Of a DNA stretch of 64,000 nucleotides, positions 45,613-56,000 are shown piece by piece (positions within the stretch are counted from its first letter, which is position 1; every line of letters begins with the position of its first letter). The notes beneath the pieces are model-generated. The model searched no databases, had not been told where the DNA came from, and worked only from the letters and a program-made list of their open reading frames with translations. This DNA comes from a virus. The translations under genes were made by a program, and so were the position numbers. Location: positions 1 through 64,000 of the IMG/VR virus record IMGVR_UViG_3300027736_001324, one strand, 5' to 3'.

Positions 45613-48600
45613 ATGGCAACCGATAATTTTAAACCAACCGGGCAAGTAAAAAACTTTAAGAATGACTCTGGCGGCGGAGTTGTTCGTAATAGCCCCATCA
45701 TTGGTGTTGTAAAAAACAATATTGATCCTAACCGCAGCGGCAGAATTGATGTATATATTGCAGACTTTGGCGGACTTGATCCAAATGATAGCAAAAGCTG
45801 GACAACCGTAGGATACATGAGCCCGTTCTTAGGTAGCACTAGACCAAGCGGTCCCAATGGAGAAAAAGATTATGGAAGCTATACGCAGAACCCAAGTTCA
45901 TATGGCATGTGGTATAGTCCCCCTGATATCGGTAGTACTGTAGTTTGTATCTTTATCAATGGTGATATAAACTATGGATACTACATCGGTAGTATTATTA
46001 ATCCGGAATTGTTGCAAATGGTTCCTGCTATTGGAACCAACACACTATCTAGTCCAGTAATATTCAACGGAGGTGAAGCAACTAGTTATGGTGGAGCAAC
46101 ACAATTACCTGTAACCAACTTAAACACTAACAATAAATCAATTAGAGACAGTGCAGGCTTTTTAGATGCACCAAAACCAGTTCATAGCTACTCAGCTTCT
46201 ATATATTTTCAACAAGGTTTACTTAGAGACCCAGTAAGAGGCCCGGTGTCAAGTAGTGCATTACGTGAATCGCCTTCAAGGGTTGGATGGGGTGTCAGTA
46301 CACCCGGTAGACCTATATACCAAGGTGGATTTACTGATGATACAATTCTTAAACAATCGGGATCAAAAGACGCTGACGCTTTAAAAATTGTTGCACGTAG
46401 AGCCGGACATACATTAGTTATGGATGATGGTGATGTTGTTGGTAAAGATCAATTCATTAGACTTAGAACATCACTTGGGCATCAGATATTAATGAGTGAT
46501 GATGGGCAAACATTATTCATCATTCATAGTAATGGACAAAGTTATATTGAATTAGGTAAAGAGGGTACAATTGATATGTACTCTACTAACAGTGTAAACA
46601 TTAGAACACAGGGTGATTTAAATTTACATGCTGATAATAATATAAACATTAATGCTAAAAAAGATTTAAACATCGCTGCTGACAATATTAAAATAAATTC
46701 CACTAATAATTATGATGTAAGAGTTGGAAAAAATTATAGTGGTTACACAATGGGCAAGTATACTGTTAAAGTTAATGGATCAATGAGTATGGCTACTGCC
46801 GGCGAAGGATCTTATGCTGCCGGTCAACTAATGTATATTAATGGAGACAAGATTAATCTAAATACCGGAGCTACTTCAAATCCTCCTGCTGAAGTGCCAC
46901 TAATTCCTCAAGTTGCACATACAGATACACTGGGTGATAAGAGTAAGGGATATGCAGCAGCACCAGGATATTTATTATCTATTGTTAGTCGTGCTCCTGC
47001 ACATGCACCATGGGCAAGTGCTGGTCAAGGAGTAGATGTTAAAGTAACAACTAGTGCCAGCGCCGGGTTGCCAGCACCACCCACGCCGGCAACCGCAGCA
47101 GCAAATACAGCATCAGCATCAACTGCTCCTGCCAATCCAGCAAGTGCATCAACATTATCAACTGTACCGGGAACCGGCGCAGCAAGTAGCGCATTAACTT
47201 CGGGTGTAACCGCTGGATTAGTAGGTGCAGCAGCAAGTTCAGCAGCCGGCACCGCTGCCTCAGTAGTAGCAACAGGATCAGGTGTTATAAAAGATGCAAC
47301 AGGTAAGATTAATGCCGCAGTTGGATCATTAGCACAAACCCCTCAACAATTAGAAGCTGCCGGCGTAATTAAACCAGGAGCCGCAGCAGTAGTAACCGGA
47401 TTAGTTCAGAATGGTTCTAATGTAGTTGCTGCTATGACAAATAATTTGTTTACCGGGGCAGCCGGTGCAGAGACTCTTAACAAAATTTCTACTAATGTTG
47501 CTGCACAAGTTGATGTGGCTAAAGCTAATTTACAACAAGCACAAACTGCATTGACTAAGGTTGGTGCAATTACCGGCGGAGAATCAGCAGGTACTATAGC
47601 AGGAATGGTATCAGCAGCATCAGCAGTTGGAGTCGGTCCAACTGCCGACTTTGTTAAAAATGCAGCTAGTAGTGCAACAAGCGCGGTCACCAGTGCATTA
47701 GGAGACGTAACCAAACTTACATCAACTATAGGAAACGCAGTATCTAGTGCAATGGCTGGCGGAAATCTTGCAACTAATTTAGCAACAAATGTAACAGGCA
47801 AGTTAACTTCTATAACTGCTGGGGTAGAAGGTATGTTAGGTAAAGTAGGAGAAGGGGTAGCAAGTTTAGCTGACAAAGCCAAAGGAATATCAGGTGCAGC
47901 CTTTTCAGCAATTACAGGTTCATTCAAGAACTTTGCCCCGGGTATACCACAAAATTTAGCAGCTATCGCAGAAAAAAATGCAGCGGCATTGGCTGCCGGA
48001 GCGTCTGGGTTAGGTGGAATTGCTGACGCAGCTAAGGGTGTTACTAATTTAACTGGCTCAATTACTAGTGGCGGATCCTCTCTTTTATCCGGCATAGGTA
48101 GTGCAGTCGCCGGCGCTGCAGGATCAGCATTAAATGCTGTAACCGGTGCTGCAGGAATAGCAGGAAAACTAGTAGACGGTGCAACATCAACACTTGGCGG
48201 TCTAGCGTCCGGTGTAGCAGGTGGGGTTAGTAATATAGTATCGGGCGCAGCCAACGCTGTAACTAATGTAGCATCTGGAATAGCAAATGGAGCATCTTCT
48301 ATTGCTAGCAGCATAGCTAGCGGAGTAAGTAATTTGGCAGGCGGACAAAATGCAATAGCCGCAATAACAACTGCTGCTTCTTCTGCTAGTAATCTGCCTC
48401 CTGGTATAGCAGGCATTGGAAATATGGCAAAAACATTATCAACTGCTGCACAAAATGGTATGAACCCGGCAGCTGCATTAAACAGTACAATCACATCAGC
48501 AACCGCTGCTGCATCCGCAGCAGCAGGGGACTTATTAGGCAAGGTAGCCGGCGGTTCCGGAGCATTAGCCGGCGCCCTAGCAGCAGGAAAAGATAAACTA

Positions 48601-49077
48601 TCTTCTCTTGCTAGTGCAGGATTGCCACCGGGACTGGCAGCACAGTTAGCATCAAATATCAATTCACTTAACACAGCAGGTGCTGACCCAATAAAAATGC
48701 CAAGCATTGGGTTAGGTACAGTAGATAGAAGTGAGTTAGAGGCTTCAATTAAAGCAGGCTTGGGGGACAAAAAAATAGCATTACCAAACTTCTCGGGTGC
48801 TGTTTCTGCTGAAGCAACAGATGCTGTGAAAAAGCTAGCTGACCGTAAAGAAGGATTTAATAAATTAAAAGCAGAACTTGATATCCCGTTAACGGCTCAA
48901 CGTTCTATAACCGATGCTGCTCTTGCAAAGTATGAAGAGGCTAAAAAATCTTTACCTGAAGGTGATCCTGAAAGAGAAAGATTAAGAGTAGCTGCTATGG
49001 TTGAAGTAGACAAGGGCGGAGCAATAATGATGGCAAATCTAGAAAAATTGCGAGAATATACTACTTCTGCTGCATAA
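45613..49077 (+). CDS. 5: gp5-like baseplate central spike, without visible lysozyme domain
   Basis: 1154 residues. The N-terminal part (about 22-140) is the OB-fold seen in gp5/VgrG spikes: GVVKNNIDPNRSGRIDVYIA and STVVCIFINGD. The middle (about 300-425) holds the beta-helix repeat sequence: RLRTSLGHQILMSDD, IELGKEGTIDMYS and DLNLHADNNININAKKDLN. No T4-type lysozyme sequence is seen between them. Residues about 470-1025 form an extraordinarily Ala/Gly/Ser-rich stretch with many SAVAGAAGSAL-like units, then a charged helical end. This gene is the membrane-piercing tip candidate. Ribosome site is weak (AGGACC 30 bases before). Confidence 0.8.
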   Translation: MATDNFKPTGQVKNFKNDSGGGVVRNSPIIGVVKNNIDPNRSGRIDVYIADFGGLDPNDSKSWTTVGYMSPFLGSTRPSGPNGEKDYGSYTQNPSSYGMWYSPPDIGSTVVCIFINGDINYGYYIGSIINPELLQMVPAIGTNTLSSPVIFNGGEATSYGGATQLPVTNLNTNNKSIRDSAGFLDAPKPVHSYSASIYFQQGLLRDPVRGPVSSSALRESPSRVGWGVSTPGRPIYQGGFTDDTILKQSGSKDADALKIVARRAGHTLVMDDGDVVGKDQFIRLRTSLGHQILMSDDGQTLFIIHSNGQSYIELGKEGTIDMYSTNSVNIRTQGDLNLHADNNININAKKDLNIAADNIKINSTNNYDVRVGKNYSGYTMGKYTVKVNGSMSMATAGEGSYAAGQLMYINGDKINLNTGATSNPPAEVPLIPQVAHTDTLGDKSKGYAAAPGYLLSIVSRAPAHAPWASAGQGVDVKVTTSASAGLPAPPTPATAAANTASASTAPANPASASTLSTVPGTGAASSALTSGVTAGLVGAAASSAAGTAASVVATGSGVIKDATGKINAAVGSLAQTPQQLEAAGVIKPGAAAVVTGLVQNGSNVVAAMTNNLFTGAAGAETLNKISTNVAAQVDVAKANLQQAQTALTKVGAITGGESAGTIAGMVSAASAVGVGPTADFVKNAASSATSAVTSALGDVTKLTSTIGNAVSSAMAGGNLATNLATNVTGKLTSITAGVEGMLGKVGEGVASLADKAKGISGAAFSAITGSFKNFAPGIPQNLAAIAEKNAAALAAGASGLGGIADAAKGVTNLTGSITSGGSSLLSGIGSAVAGAAGSALNAVTGAAGIAGKLVDGATSTLGGLASGVAGGVSNIVSGAANAVTNVASGIANGASSIASSIASGVSNLAGGQNAIAAITTAASSASNLPPGIAGIGNMAKTLSTAAQNGMNPAAALNSTITSATAAASAAAGDLLGKVAGGSGALAGALAAGKDKLSSLASAGLPPGLAAQLASNINSLNTAGADPIKMPSIGLGTVDRSELEASIKAGLGDKKIALPNFSGAVSAEATDAVKKLADRKEGFNKLKAELDIPLTAQRSITDAALAKYEEAKKSLPEGDPERERLRVAAMVEVDKGGAIMMANLEKLREYTTSAA

Positions 49078-49080
49078 GCT

Positions 49081-49088
49081 AATAAATA
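49081..49088 (+). promoter_or_regulatory. Late-type box before gp25
   Basis: AATAAATA on the plus strand, 16 bases before ATG 49105, followed by CAGGAT as ribosome site. It would start a transcript for gp25, gp6 and the giant baseplate gene. Confidence 0.45.
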
Positions 49089-49104
49089 CATTACAGGATA
49101 AAAT

Positions 49105-49554
49105 ATGCCAGCATACATAGGATATAGTTCAATAAACGGATCTCAACCAAGGTCTACTAACCTCCCGTTTGGTACCGCCGGCGGGGTAGGATCAATGGTT
49201 GCCCCCGTCATAGTTGGGAATAAGTTTCAATTAGTAGATACTCCACTAGTTGTACAAGATTTTATCAATGCATTAAACATACAAAAAGGTCAAAAAGTAG
49301 GTAATCCAGGATACGGAACTACTCTTTGGACGTTTGTTTTTGAACCAAATACACCAGACACTCAATTTCAACTTGAAAGCGAAATACGCAGAGTTGCTAG
49401 TCAAGATCCTAGAATGATATTAAATTCTGTATATTCTTATCCTCAAGAAAATGGAATTTTGATTGAATTAGAGATGGCTATCGCACCATTTAATAATGCA
49501 TTTGATTTGAATGTATTCTTTGATAATTCAACAAATCAAGCAGTTTTACAATAA
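49105..49554 (+). CDS. 25: Baseplate wedge protein gp25
   Basis: 149 residues, close to the T4 length. The central core is VVQDFINALNIQKGQKVGNPGYGTTLW, then FVFEPNTPDTQFQLESEIRR near residues 72-92, the gp25-type fold with its EP-loop (EPR in many relatives, EPN here). gp25 joins the inner baseplate wedge to gp6 and starts sheath attachment. The gene sits immediately before gp6, as in T4-like and most contractile systems. The N-terminal ~30 residues are Gly/Ser/Pro-rich and probably flexible. Confidence 0.92.
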   Translation: MPAYIGYSSINGSQPRSTNLPFGTAGGVGSMVAPVIVGNKFQLVDTPLVVQDFINALNIQKGQKVGNPGYGTTLWTFVFEPNTPDTQFQLESEIRRVASQDPRMILNSVYSYPQENGILIELEMAIAPFNNAFDLNVFFDNSTNQAVLQ

Positions 49555-49570
49555 CCCTAAAAAACCCTAG

Positions 49571-49601
49571 TTCTCAGGTATGATAAATACTTAAAAGAGA
49601 A
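49571..49601 (+). promoter_or_regulatory. Late-type box in a loop before gp6
   Basis: GATAAATA (49582-49589) lies between TTCTC (49571-49575) and GAGAA (49597-49601), which pair, with an inner GTAT/ATAC pairing. The downstream arm includes the AAGAGAA ribosome site of gp6. This repeats, with shorter arms, the arrangement at 6063-6096. Confidence 0.4.
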
Positions 49602-49606
49602 TACTT

Positions 49607-52600
49607 ATGGCTACAAGTTCAAGACAATCAGCATTATTCGGGGTAAATGACTGGAAAGCCATCTACCAAACCTTTCAACAGGCAGATTTTAGAAGTTTTG
49701 ATTATGAAACATTACGCAAGACTTTTATAGATTACTTGCGTATATATTATCCTGAAACGTTTAACGATTACATTGAAAGTTCAGAATTTATTGCCCTACT
49801 TGACGTTATAGCATTTATGGGACAGGGTCTTGCCTTCCGCAACGATTTAAATGCCCGTGAAAACTTCATGGACACTGCTGAACGTAGAGATTCAGTTATC
49901 AAATTAGCTAATCTAGTAAGCTATACACCCAAACGAAATCTTACTTCACAGGGTTATTTAAAAGTCACTAGTATCAGCACTACACAAAATATTACAGATT
50001 TGAATGGATTTAACTTAAGCAATACTACAATATTGTGGAATGATCCTGCAAATTCATATTGGTTAGAACAATATAATACCATTATTAATGCTGCTTTAGT
50101 AAACACACAACGAGTTGGTGTGCCAGGTAATTCAGCACAGATTCTTGGAGTTAAGACAGACGAATATACTATACAAATTCCTGCAGGTAGCTTGCCTGCA
50201 ATTCCGTTTTCAAATAATGTTAACGGAATGAATATGAATTTTGAATTGTGTAGTGTAACTACTGTGGGTGAAGATTATGTTTATGAATTACCGCCCGCAC
50301 CCACAAACAGATTCAATATGTTATATCGTAATGACAAACTTGGGTACGGTAGTCCAAATACTGGATTTTTCTTTTACTTCAAACAAGGCACGTTGCAAAA
50401 CTTTGATTTTGTTTTACAAAATCAAATATCTAATCAAACAATTGATATAGATATTCAAGGTGTTAACAATACCGATACTTGGTTATATCAAATAAGCCAG
50501 GCAAATGGATTGTTTGGATTGTGGAAACAAGTAGAAAATGTTTATGCAAATGCATATCTTCAAAGAGAAGCCAGTATCAATAAAATATTTTCAGTTGGCA
50601 GTAGGTTTAACGACCAAGTAAGTTATATATTTGGTGATGGGGTTTTCAGTGAAATACCAGTGGGTAATTTTAGAGCATATGTTCGTGCTGGCAACGCATT
50701 AACATATACGATTGACCCAACACAAATGCAAGGCATTAGTGTTAACATCAACTATGTAAGTAGAGTTGGTCGTATTGAAACATTAACACTTCAGCTAGCA
50801 TTACAACTTCCTGTGTCAAATGCACAAGTTCGTGAATCATTGGCTGATATTAAACAACGTGCTCCAAGTCGTTATTATACTCAAAATCGCATGGTTAATG
50901 GAGAAGATTATAATAACTTCCCATACACCTTGTATAGTTCAATTATTAAATCAAAAGCTATCAATCGTAGTAGTGTTGGTATAAGTAAGAATTTAGATTT
51001 ATTAGATCCGACTGGAAAATATTCTAGTACTAATAGTTTTGCAAATGACGGCGGAATATATTTAAATAACAATGAAGGTAATGCATTATTGGTGGTTAAT
51101 AGCACCAGTGATATTATTACGTTCTTAACCGGAACACTAACTACTATATTACAAGATAATAGGTCTTTGCAATATTATCTTCAATATTATACAAGATATA
51201 ATATCAATACTGCATCGGGCGATGGTACTACTTATTGGCAAACCAAAACAGTTAATGCTAATAGTATGACTGGTTATTTTTATAACATTGTTAACGGCGG
51301 AGAGAATCCAATACCAGTTGGAACTTACTCAACATACAATGCAAAGTACATAACAAAAGGCGCAATGCTAAAATTTACAGCACCGTCTGGTTATTATTTT
51401 GATGTTAATAATAGATTAGTAAATGGTGTCGCTAGCCCATCCGACGCCACATACATTTGGACTACTGTTTTAAATGTTATTGGTGACGGATATAATAATG
51501 GCGCCGGCGGATTTGCTAACGGTACCGGTCCAATAACATTAAATGCCTACGTCCCTGTTGGTGCTATATTATCTGTAGTAATCCCATCATTTAGTAATTC
51601 ATTGCCTAATTCTGTAATCAATGAGTGTATGACTCGTATTGATTTACAACAAGACTTTTCATTAGTATTCAATAACTCATTAACTATTGCACAAAATCGT
51701 TGGAGTGTTGAAGCATATAATGCAAATAATTATTTTGTTAATTTTAATAGTACAGGATACAATAGATATACAGTAACATATCGTTCATTGATTTATTATT
51801 TTGGTAGTGTAGCAGACACTAGATTTACTTATGAAGCAGGTAAATTAGTATATGATCCATTTACCGGTAAGATACTACAAGATTATGTAAATATGTTAGT
51901 AACAAATACTCAACCAAATTCTAACTATCCGTTAAACCAAGCTATCGCAGCTAGCATTATTGGACAAACAGTTCAATCAAATGGATATATTAATGATTTT
52001 GAAATTGAGGTTGCATGTATTGATACAAACGACAGAACCATAATACAAAATCCAGATTTCTTTAATGAGGTAACCGGGTATGTTACCGGTAATACTAATA
52101 TCGGTATCTATGCTTTCTTTGAAGAAGTTCAAGATGCTATCAACTTAACTAGTTATCAATTGATAGCATCATCTGATGTGATATATCAATATCCAACACA
52201 AACACAAGTAGAAGTTGTAAAATATGAATATCCAGTTGGTCAACTATTCTATGCTTACACAGATAATGTATTTTACATAACTGTACAAGATCCTACAATT
52301 ATTACTCCTTATTATACTTTAGTTGCACAACCGCAATATAGTATGAAACCAGGTCGTCAAGGATTACAATTCCAATATCGTCATAACAGTAATAACACTA
52401 CTCGTATTGATCCTGCCACAACTAATATTATTGATTTGTATGTAGTTACACAGGCATATTATACTCAGTATCAAAATTGGATACAAGATACTACTGACAC
52501 AGTTCCTATGCCAACTAGACTCACTATAAATGAGTTAAGTCAAAGTTATCCTAAAATACAAGATTATAAAATGTTAAGTGATAGTGCTATTTTAAATAGT

Positions 52601-52978
52601 GTTGTGTTTAAGCCATTGTTTGGACCTAAAGCAGCAGCAGCATTAAGAGGCACAATTAAAGTTATTAAGAATTCTAATACAAACGCCAGCGATAGTGAAA
52701 TTCGTAGTGCAGTGTTAGCATCAATGGATGATTATTTTAATATTAATAATTGGAATTTTGGAGACACGTTTTATTTTAGTGAATTGAGTGCATATATTCA
52801 TAATCAGATAGGAGAATACGTTAGTTCTTGCGTATTAGTACCAAATGATCCTACAATGGCATTTGGTGATTTGTATGAAATTAAATGTTTACCATATGAG
52901 ATATTTGTAAATGCAGCAACAGCAAATGATGTAATAGTTATTGCTGCCCTTACACCCGCCGAATTACAGATAGCATAA
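49607..52978 (+). CDS. 6: Baseplate wedge protein gp6 (J-like)
   Basis: 1123 residues. The N-terminus has the strong gp6 signatures ETLRKTFIDYLRIYYPETFN, ALLDVIAFMGQGLAFRNDLN, ENFMDTAERRDSVIKLA and VSYTPKRNLTSQGYLKV. The C-terminus has LFGPKAAAALRGTIKVIKNS, then DSEIRSAVLASMDDYFNINN, NWNFGDTFYFSELSAYIHNQ and GDLYEIKCLPYEIFVN, matching the other end of gp6. T4 gp6 is about 660 residues; the extra ~450 residues are in the middle, mostly polar beta-rich sequence with aromatic residues. It forms the continuous inner ring of the baseplate with gp25 and gp7-type proteins. A late-type box is 18 bases upstream. Confidence 0.93.
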   Translation: MATSSRQSALFGVNDWKAIYQTFQQADFRSFDYETLRKTFIDYLRIYYPETFNDYIESSEFIALLDVIAFMGQGLAFRNDLNARENFMDTAERRDSVIKLANLVSYTPKRNLTSQGYLKVTSISTTQNITDLNGFNLSNTTILWNDPANSYWLEQYNTIINAALVNTQRVGVPGNSAQILGVKTDEYTIQIPAGSLPAIPFSNNVNGMNMNFELCSVTTVGEDYVYELPPAPTNRFNMLYRNDKLGYGSPNTGFFFYFKQGTLQNFDFVLQNQISNQTIDIDIQGVNNTDTWLYQISQANGLFGLWKQVENVYANAYLQREASINKIFSVGSRFNDQVSYIFGDGVFSEIPVGNFRAYVRAGNALTYTIDPTQMQGISVNINYVSRVGRIETLTLQLALQLPVSNAQVRESLADIKQRAPSRYYTQNRMVNGEDYNNFPYTLYSSIIKSKAINRSSVGISKNLDLLDPTGKYSSTNSFANDGGIYLNNNEGNALLVVNSTSDIITFLTGTLTTILQDNRSLQYYLQYYTRYNINTASGDGTTYWQTKTVNANSMTGYFYNIVNGGENPIPVGTYSTYNAKYITKGAMLKFTAPSGYYFDVNNRLVNGVASPSDATYIWTTVLNVIGDGYNNGAGGFANGTGPITLNAYVPVGAILSVVIPSFSNSLPNSVINECMTRIDLQQDFSLVFNNSLTIAQNRWSVEAYNANNYFVNFNSTGYNRYTVTYRSLIYYFGSVADTRFTYEAGKLVYDPFTGKILQDYVNMLVTNTQPNSNYPLNQAIAASIIGQTVQSNGYINDFEIEVACIDTNDRTIIQNPDFFNEVTGYVTGNTNIGIYAFFEEVQDAINLTSYQLIASSDVIYQYPTQTQVEVVKYEYPVGQLFYAYTDNVFYITVQDPTIITPYYTLVAQPQYSMKPGRQGLQFQYRHNSNNTTRIDPATTNIIDLYVVTQAYYTQYQNWIQDTTDTVPMPTRLTINELSQSYPKIQDYKMLSDSAILNSVVFKPLFGPKAAAALRGTIKVIKNSNTNASDSEIRSAVLASMDDYFNINNWNFGDTFYFSELSAYIHNQIGEYVSSCVLVPNDPTMAFGDLYEIKCLPYEIFVNAATANDVIVIAALTPAELQIA

Positions 52979-53006
52979 GTAATATATAACATAAAGAATT
53001 TTAAAG

Positions 53007-56000
53007 ATGGCAACAAGAATTAGAACATTAAATTTCTTACCAGAGATATTTAAAACAGAAACCAATGCTCAGTTTCTAGCAGCAACGCTAGATCAGTTAG
53101 TATCACAACCTAATACTAAAAAGATAGAAGGATATGTTGGTAGTAAATTTGGTTATGGAATTAATGCTAATGATTATTATGTTACTGAACCAACAAAGAT
53201 AAGAACAGATTATCAATTAGAACCAGGGGTTGCTTTCTTAAAAGAAAATGATACCACCGCTACAGATTTTATTAGTTATCCTGGTATAATTGATTCACTA
53301 AAATTAGAAGGTGCATTAACGGATAACAACAATAGATTATTCAATAGTGAATTTTATTCATGGGATTCATTTACTAATTTAGATAAGATTATTAACTTTA
53401 ACCAATATTATTGGTTGCCAACAGGGCCTGAGCGTGTAGTTGTTGCCACCGATATTGTATATAATTCAGCAGCATATGTAGTTCAGAGTTTATCAAATGA
53501 ATATTTAATATCTTCTGAAACACTTACTACTCCTAGTTCTAATCCATCACTAACCTTATTGAGAGGGGGTACATATACATTTACTGTTAATCAAAATAGT
53601 CAATTCTGGATTCAAGGCGTCCCGGGCGTTACTGGATATAGCCCAACACAACGCAATGTACAAACTCGTGATGTATACGGAGTTACTAATAACGGAGCAG
53701 AAAATGGCATAGTAACATTTACTGTACCACAAAAAGATGCACTTAATGAATATAATTTTCCGCTTGGGCCGAGCATTGGAGTAATATCTACTCTCCCTTT
53801 CAGTGAAGTTAACGGAGCATTAGTAAATGATATTGGTGGAATTGACGGAGTAACCGCACTAAACGGATTAACCGTGATGTTTTACAATACAGGCATTGAA
53901 GATGAAATTGCTTATGTAAATCAATTTTATGATCAAACTACATATGATCAAGATGGGGGAGTAGCTTATGACTCCTTAGTTGATTATCCCGGTACATCAA
54001 TATTTAATAACAATTATGAAGGTGGATATTACACTACAGTAAACGCTAATTTTTATACAATAACTTTATTAGGTGATCAATCTAATCCGCAAATTCAATT
54101 GACCCCAACTGCACCTATACCAAATAATCAAATAATAACACCTTTGTTTGGTACTCAATTTGCTGATATAGGATTTTACAGAAATAGTATAGGAACCATA
54201 TCACCTATCCCATACAATAGTGCAATATTAGATAGACTATATTATCAAGATGGTTCTAATCCAAATAAAGTTGGGGTATTAAAGATTGTAGATAGTAATG
54301 TTACTAATACGTTAAACATCTTAACTCAAATTTTAGGTAGATCAACCTATACTGCACCAAATGGAGTGGTGTTTAGTAATGGATTAAAAGTTTTATTTCA
54401 GGGTGATATATATCCAGAAAGTTATAACAACGTAGAATATTATGTTGAGGGTGTGGGCACTGCTATTGAATTAATACCAGTAACAACTTTAGTTACCCCG
54501 GGGTTGTTCTCTGAAGGCACATACATCCCATATGATACATTAGCATATGATGTTGGTAATTATGATTCAAGTTTAAATATTCCAGTTGAACAAGATTATA
54601 TAACTATTGCTAGAAATGCAATTAATAAAAATGCATGGTCAAGAAGTAATCGTTGGTTCCACATTGATGTGATACGTGCTACTGCTTTGTATAACAACAG
54701 TCCCGACTTGGTTACTCAACTGGCTACTTTGAATAATAAAGCAAACCGTCCAATTATTGAATTTTATCCAAACTTAAGATTATTTGATTCAGGGGCATAT
54801 GGAAAACCTCCAATAGATTTCTTAGATACCCGTACTACTGATGCGTTTAGTCAAGTAGCCGGACAAACTAACTATTACCCTGACGTTGCTGGATACACTA
54901 CATACAATGCAACTATTGCACCAGTCACCGGTGCAATTACTACTAAAACCGCAACATCAACTACTGCGGTATCAAATGAAATCACTTTAAATAATACAAC
55001 CGGTGTTCATATTAATGATACCATTGTGTTTGGTGGTACAGTATTTGGTGGAATTGCTTCTGGCACTACTTACTACATTACTAATGTTATTGGTAATAAT
55101 ATTACAATATCAACTACTAAATTAGGAACTAGTCTTTCATTAACAACTAGTAGTGGAACAATGACTACTAGTATATATCCATATAGTACAACAATCACAA
55201 TCCCAACTAGTGATGTGTCCGGATTATTTGAAGTTGGTCAGTATATATCTGATTCTACAAATTTATTACCAACAATTACTTTTATTACAGATGTGACTAC
55301 AGTAAGTACAGATACTGTTATAACAGTCTCATGGGATAAAACAAATGCAACTGTTTCAGCAACTTCAGTAGCATCAGTAGTTACGGCTGATACTCCTTTA
55401 TCTAACTATGCATTGTTTGAGGGTTCTCGTGTTGTTTTTGCATCAGATACTAACTTAGAAGTTAGAAACAAAATATATGTTTCACATTTTTCTACCATCT
55501 CAGGTTCTTCTACTCCAATCATTACTCTTACTGAAGCAGAAGATGGTTTAGTATTGGCTGATGAACAAACTGCTGTATATAGAGGGTATACTAATAGAGG
55601 TAAAGACTTTTATTTTGACGGACTTTATTGGAATGCCGGACAACAAAAAACAAATGTAAATCAGCCACCTAAATTTGATGTGCTGGATAGCAATAATATA
55701 AGTTTTGGTAATCCAGAATATTATTTAGGTACCTCATTTACAGGATGTACATTATTTGCATTTGGTATTGGTACTGGTGCAAATGATTCTGTTTTGGGAT
55801 TCCCGTTGCGTTATAGTTCTGTAGATAACGTGGGTGATATAAGTTTTGATGTTACATTAAATAGTCAAACTTTTACTTATGTAGATGGAACTTCCCCGAT
55901 TACACAAAATGTAAACACCGGCTATATATTTAATTACCTAACTAGAACTGAGTATGTAAGAGAATTGGGATGGCAAACAGCAGTATCACCTAGTGTACAA

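Noticed and set aside
47406-48770. 454-codon minus-strand ORF
   Set aside because: Antisense to the Ala/Gly-rich part of the spike gene. GC-rich codons for Ala and Gly leave the reverse frame without stops; the translation is Ala/Pro-rich without recognisable domains or a ribosome site.
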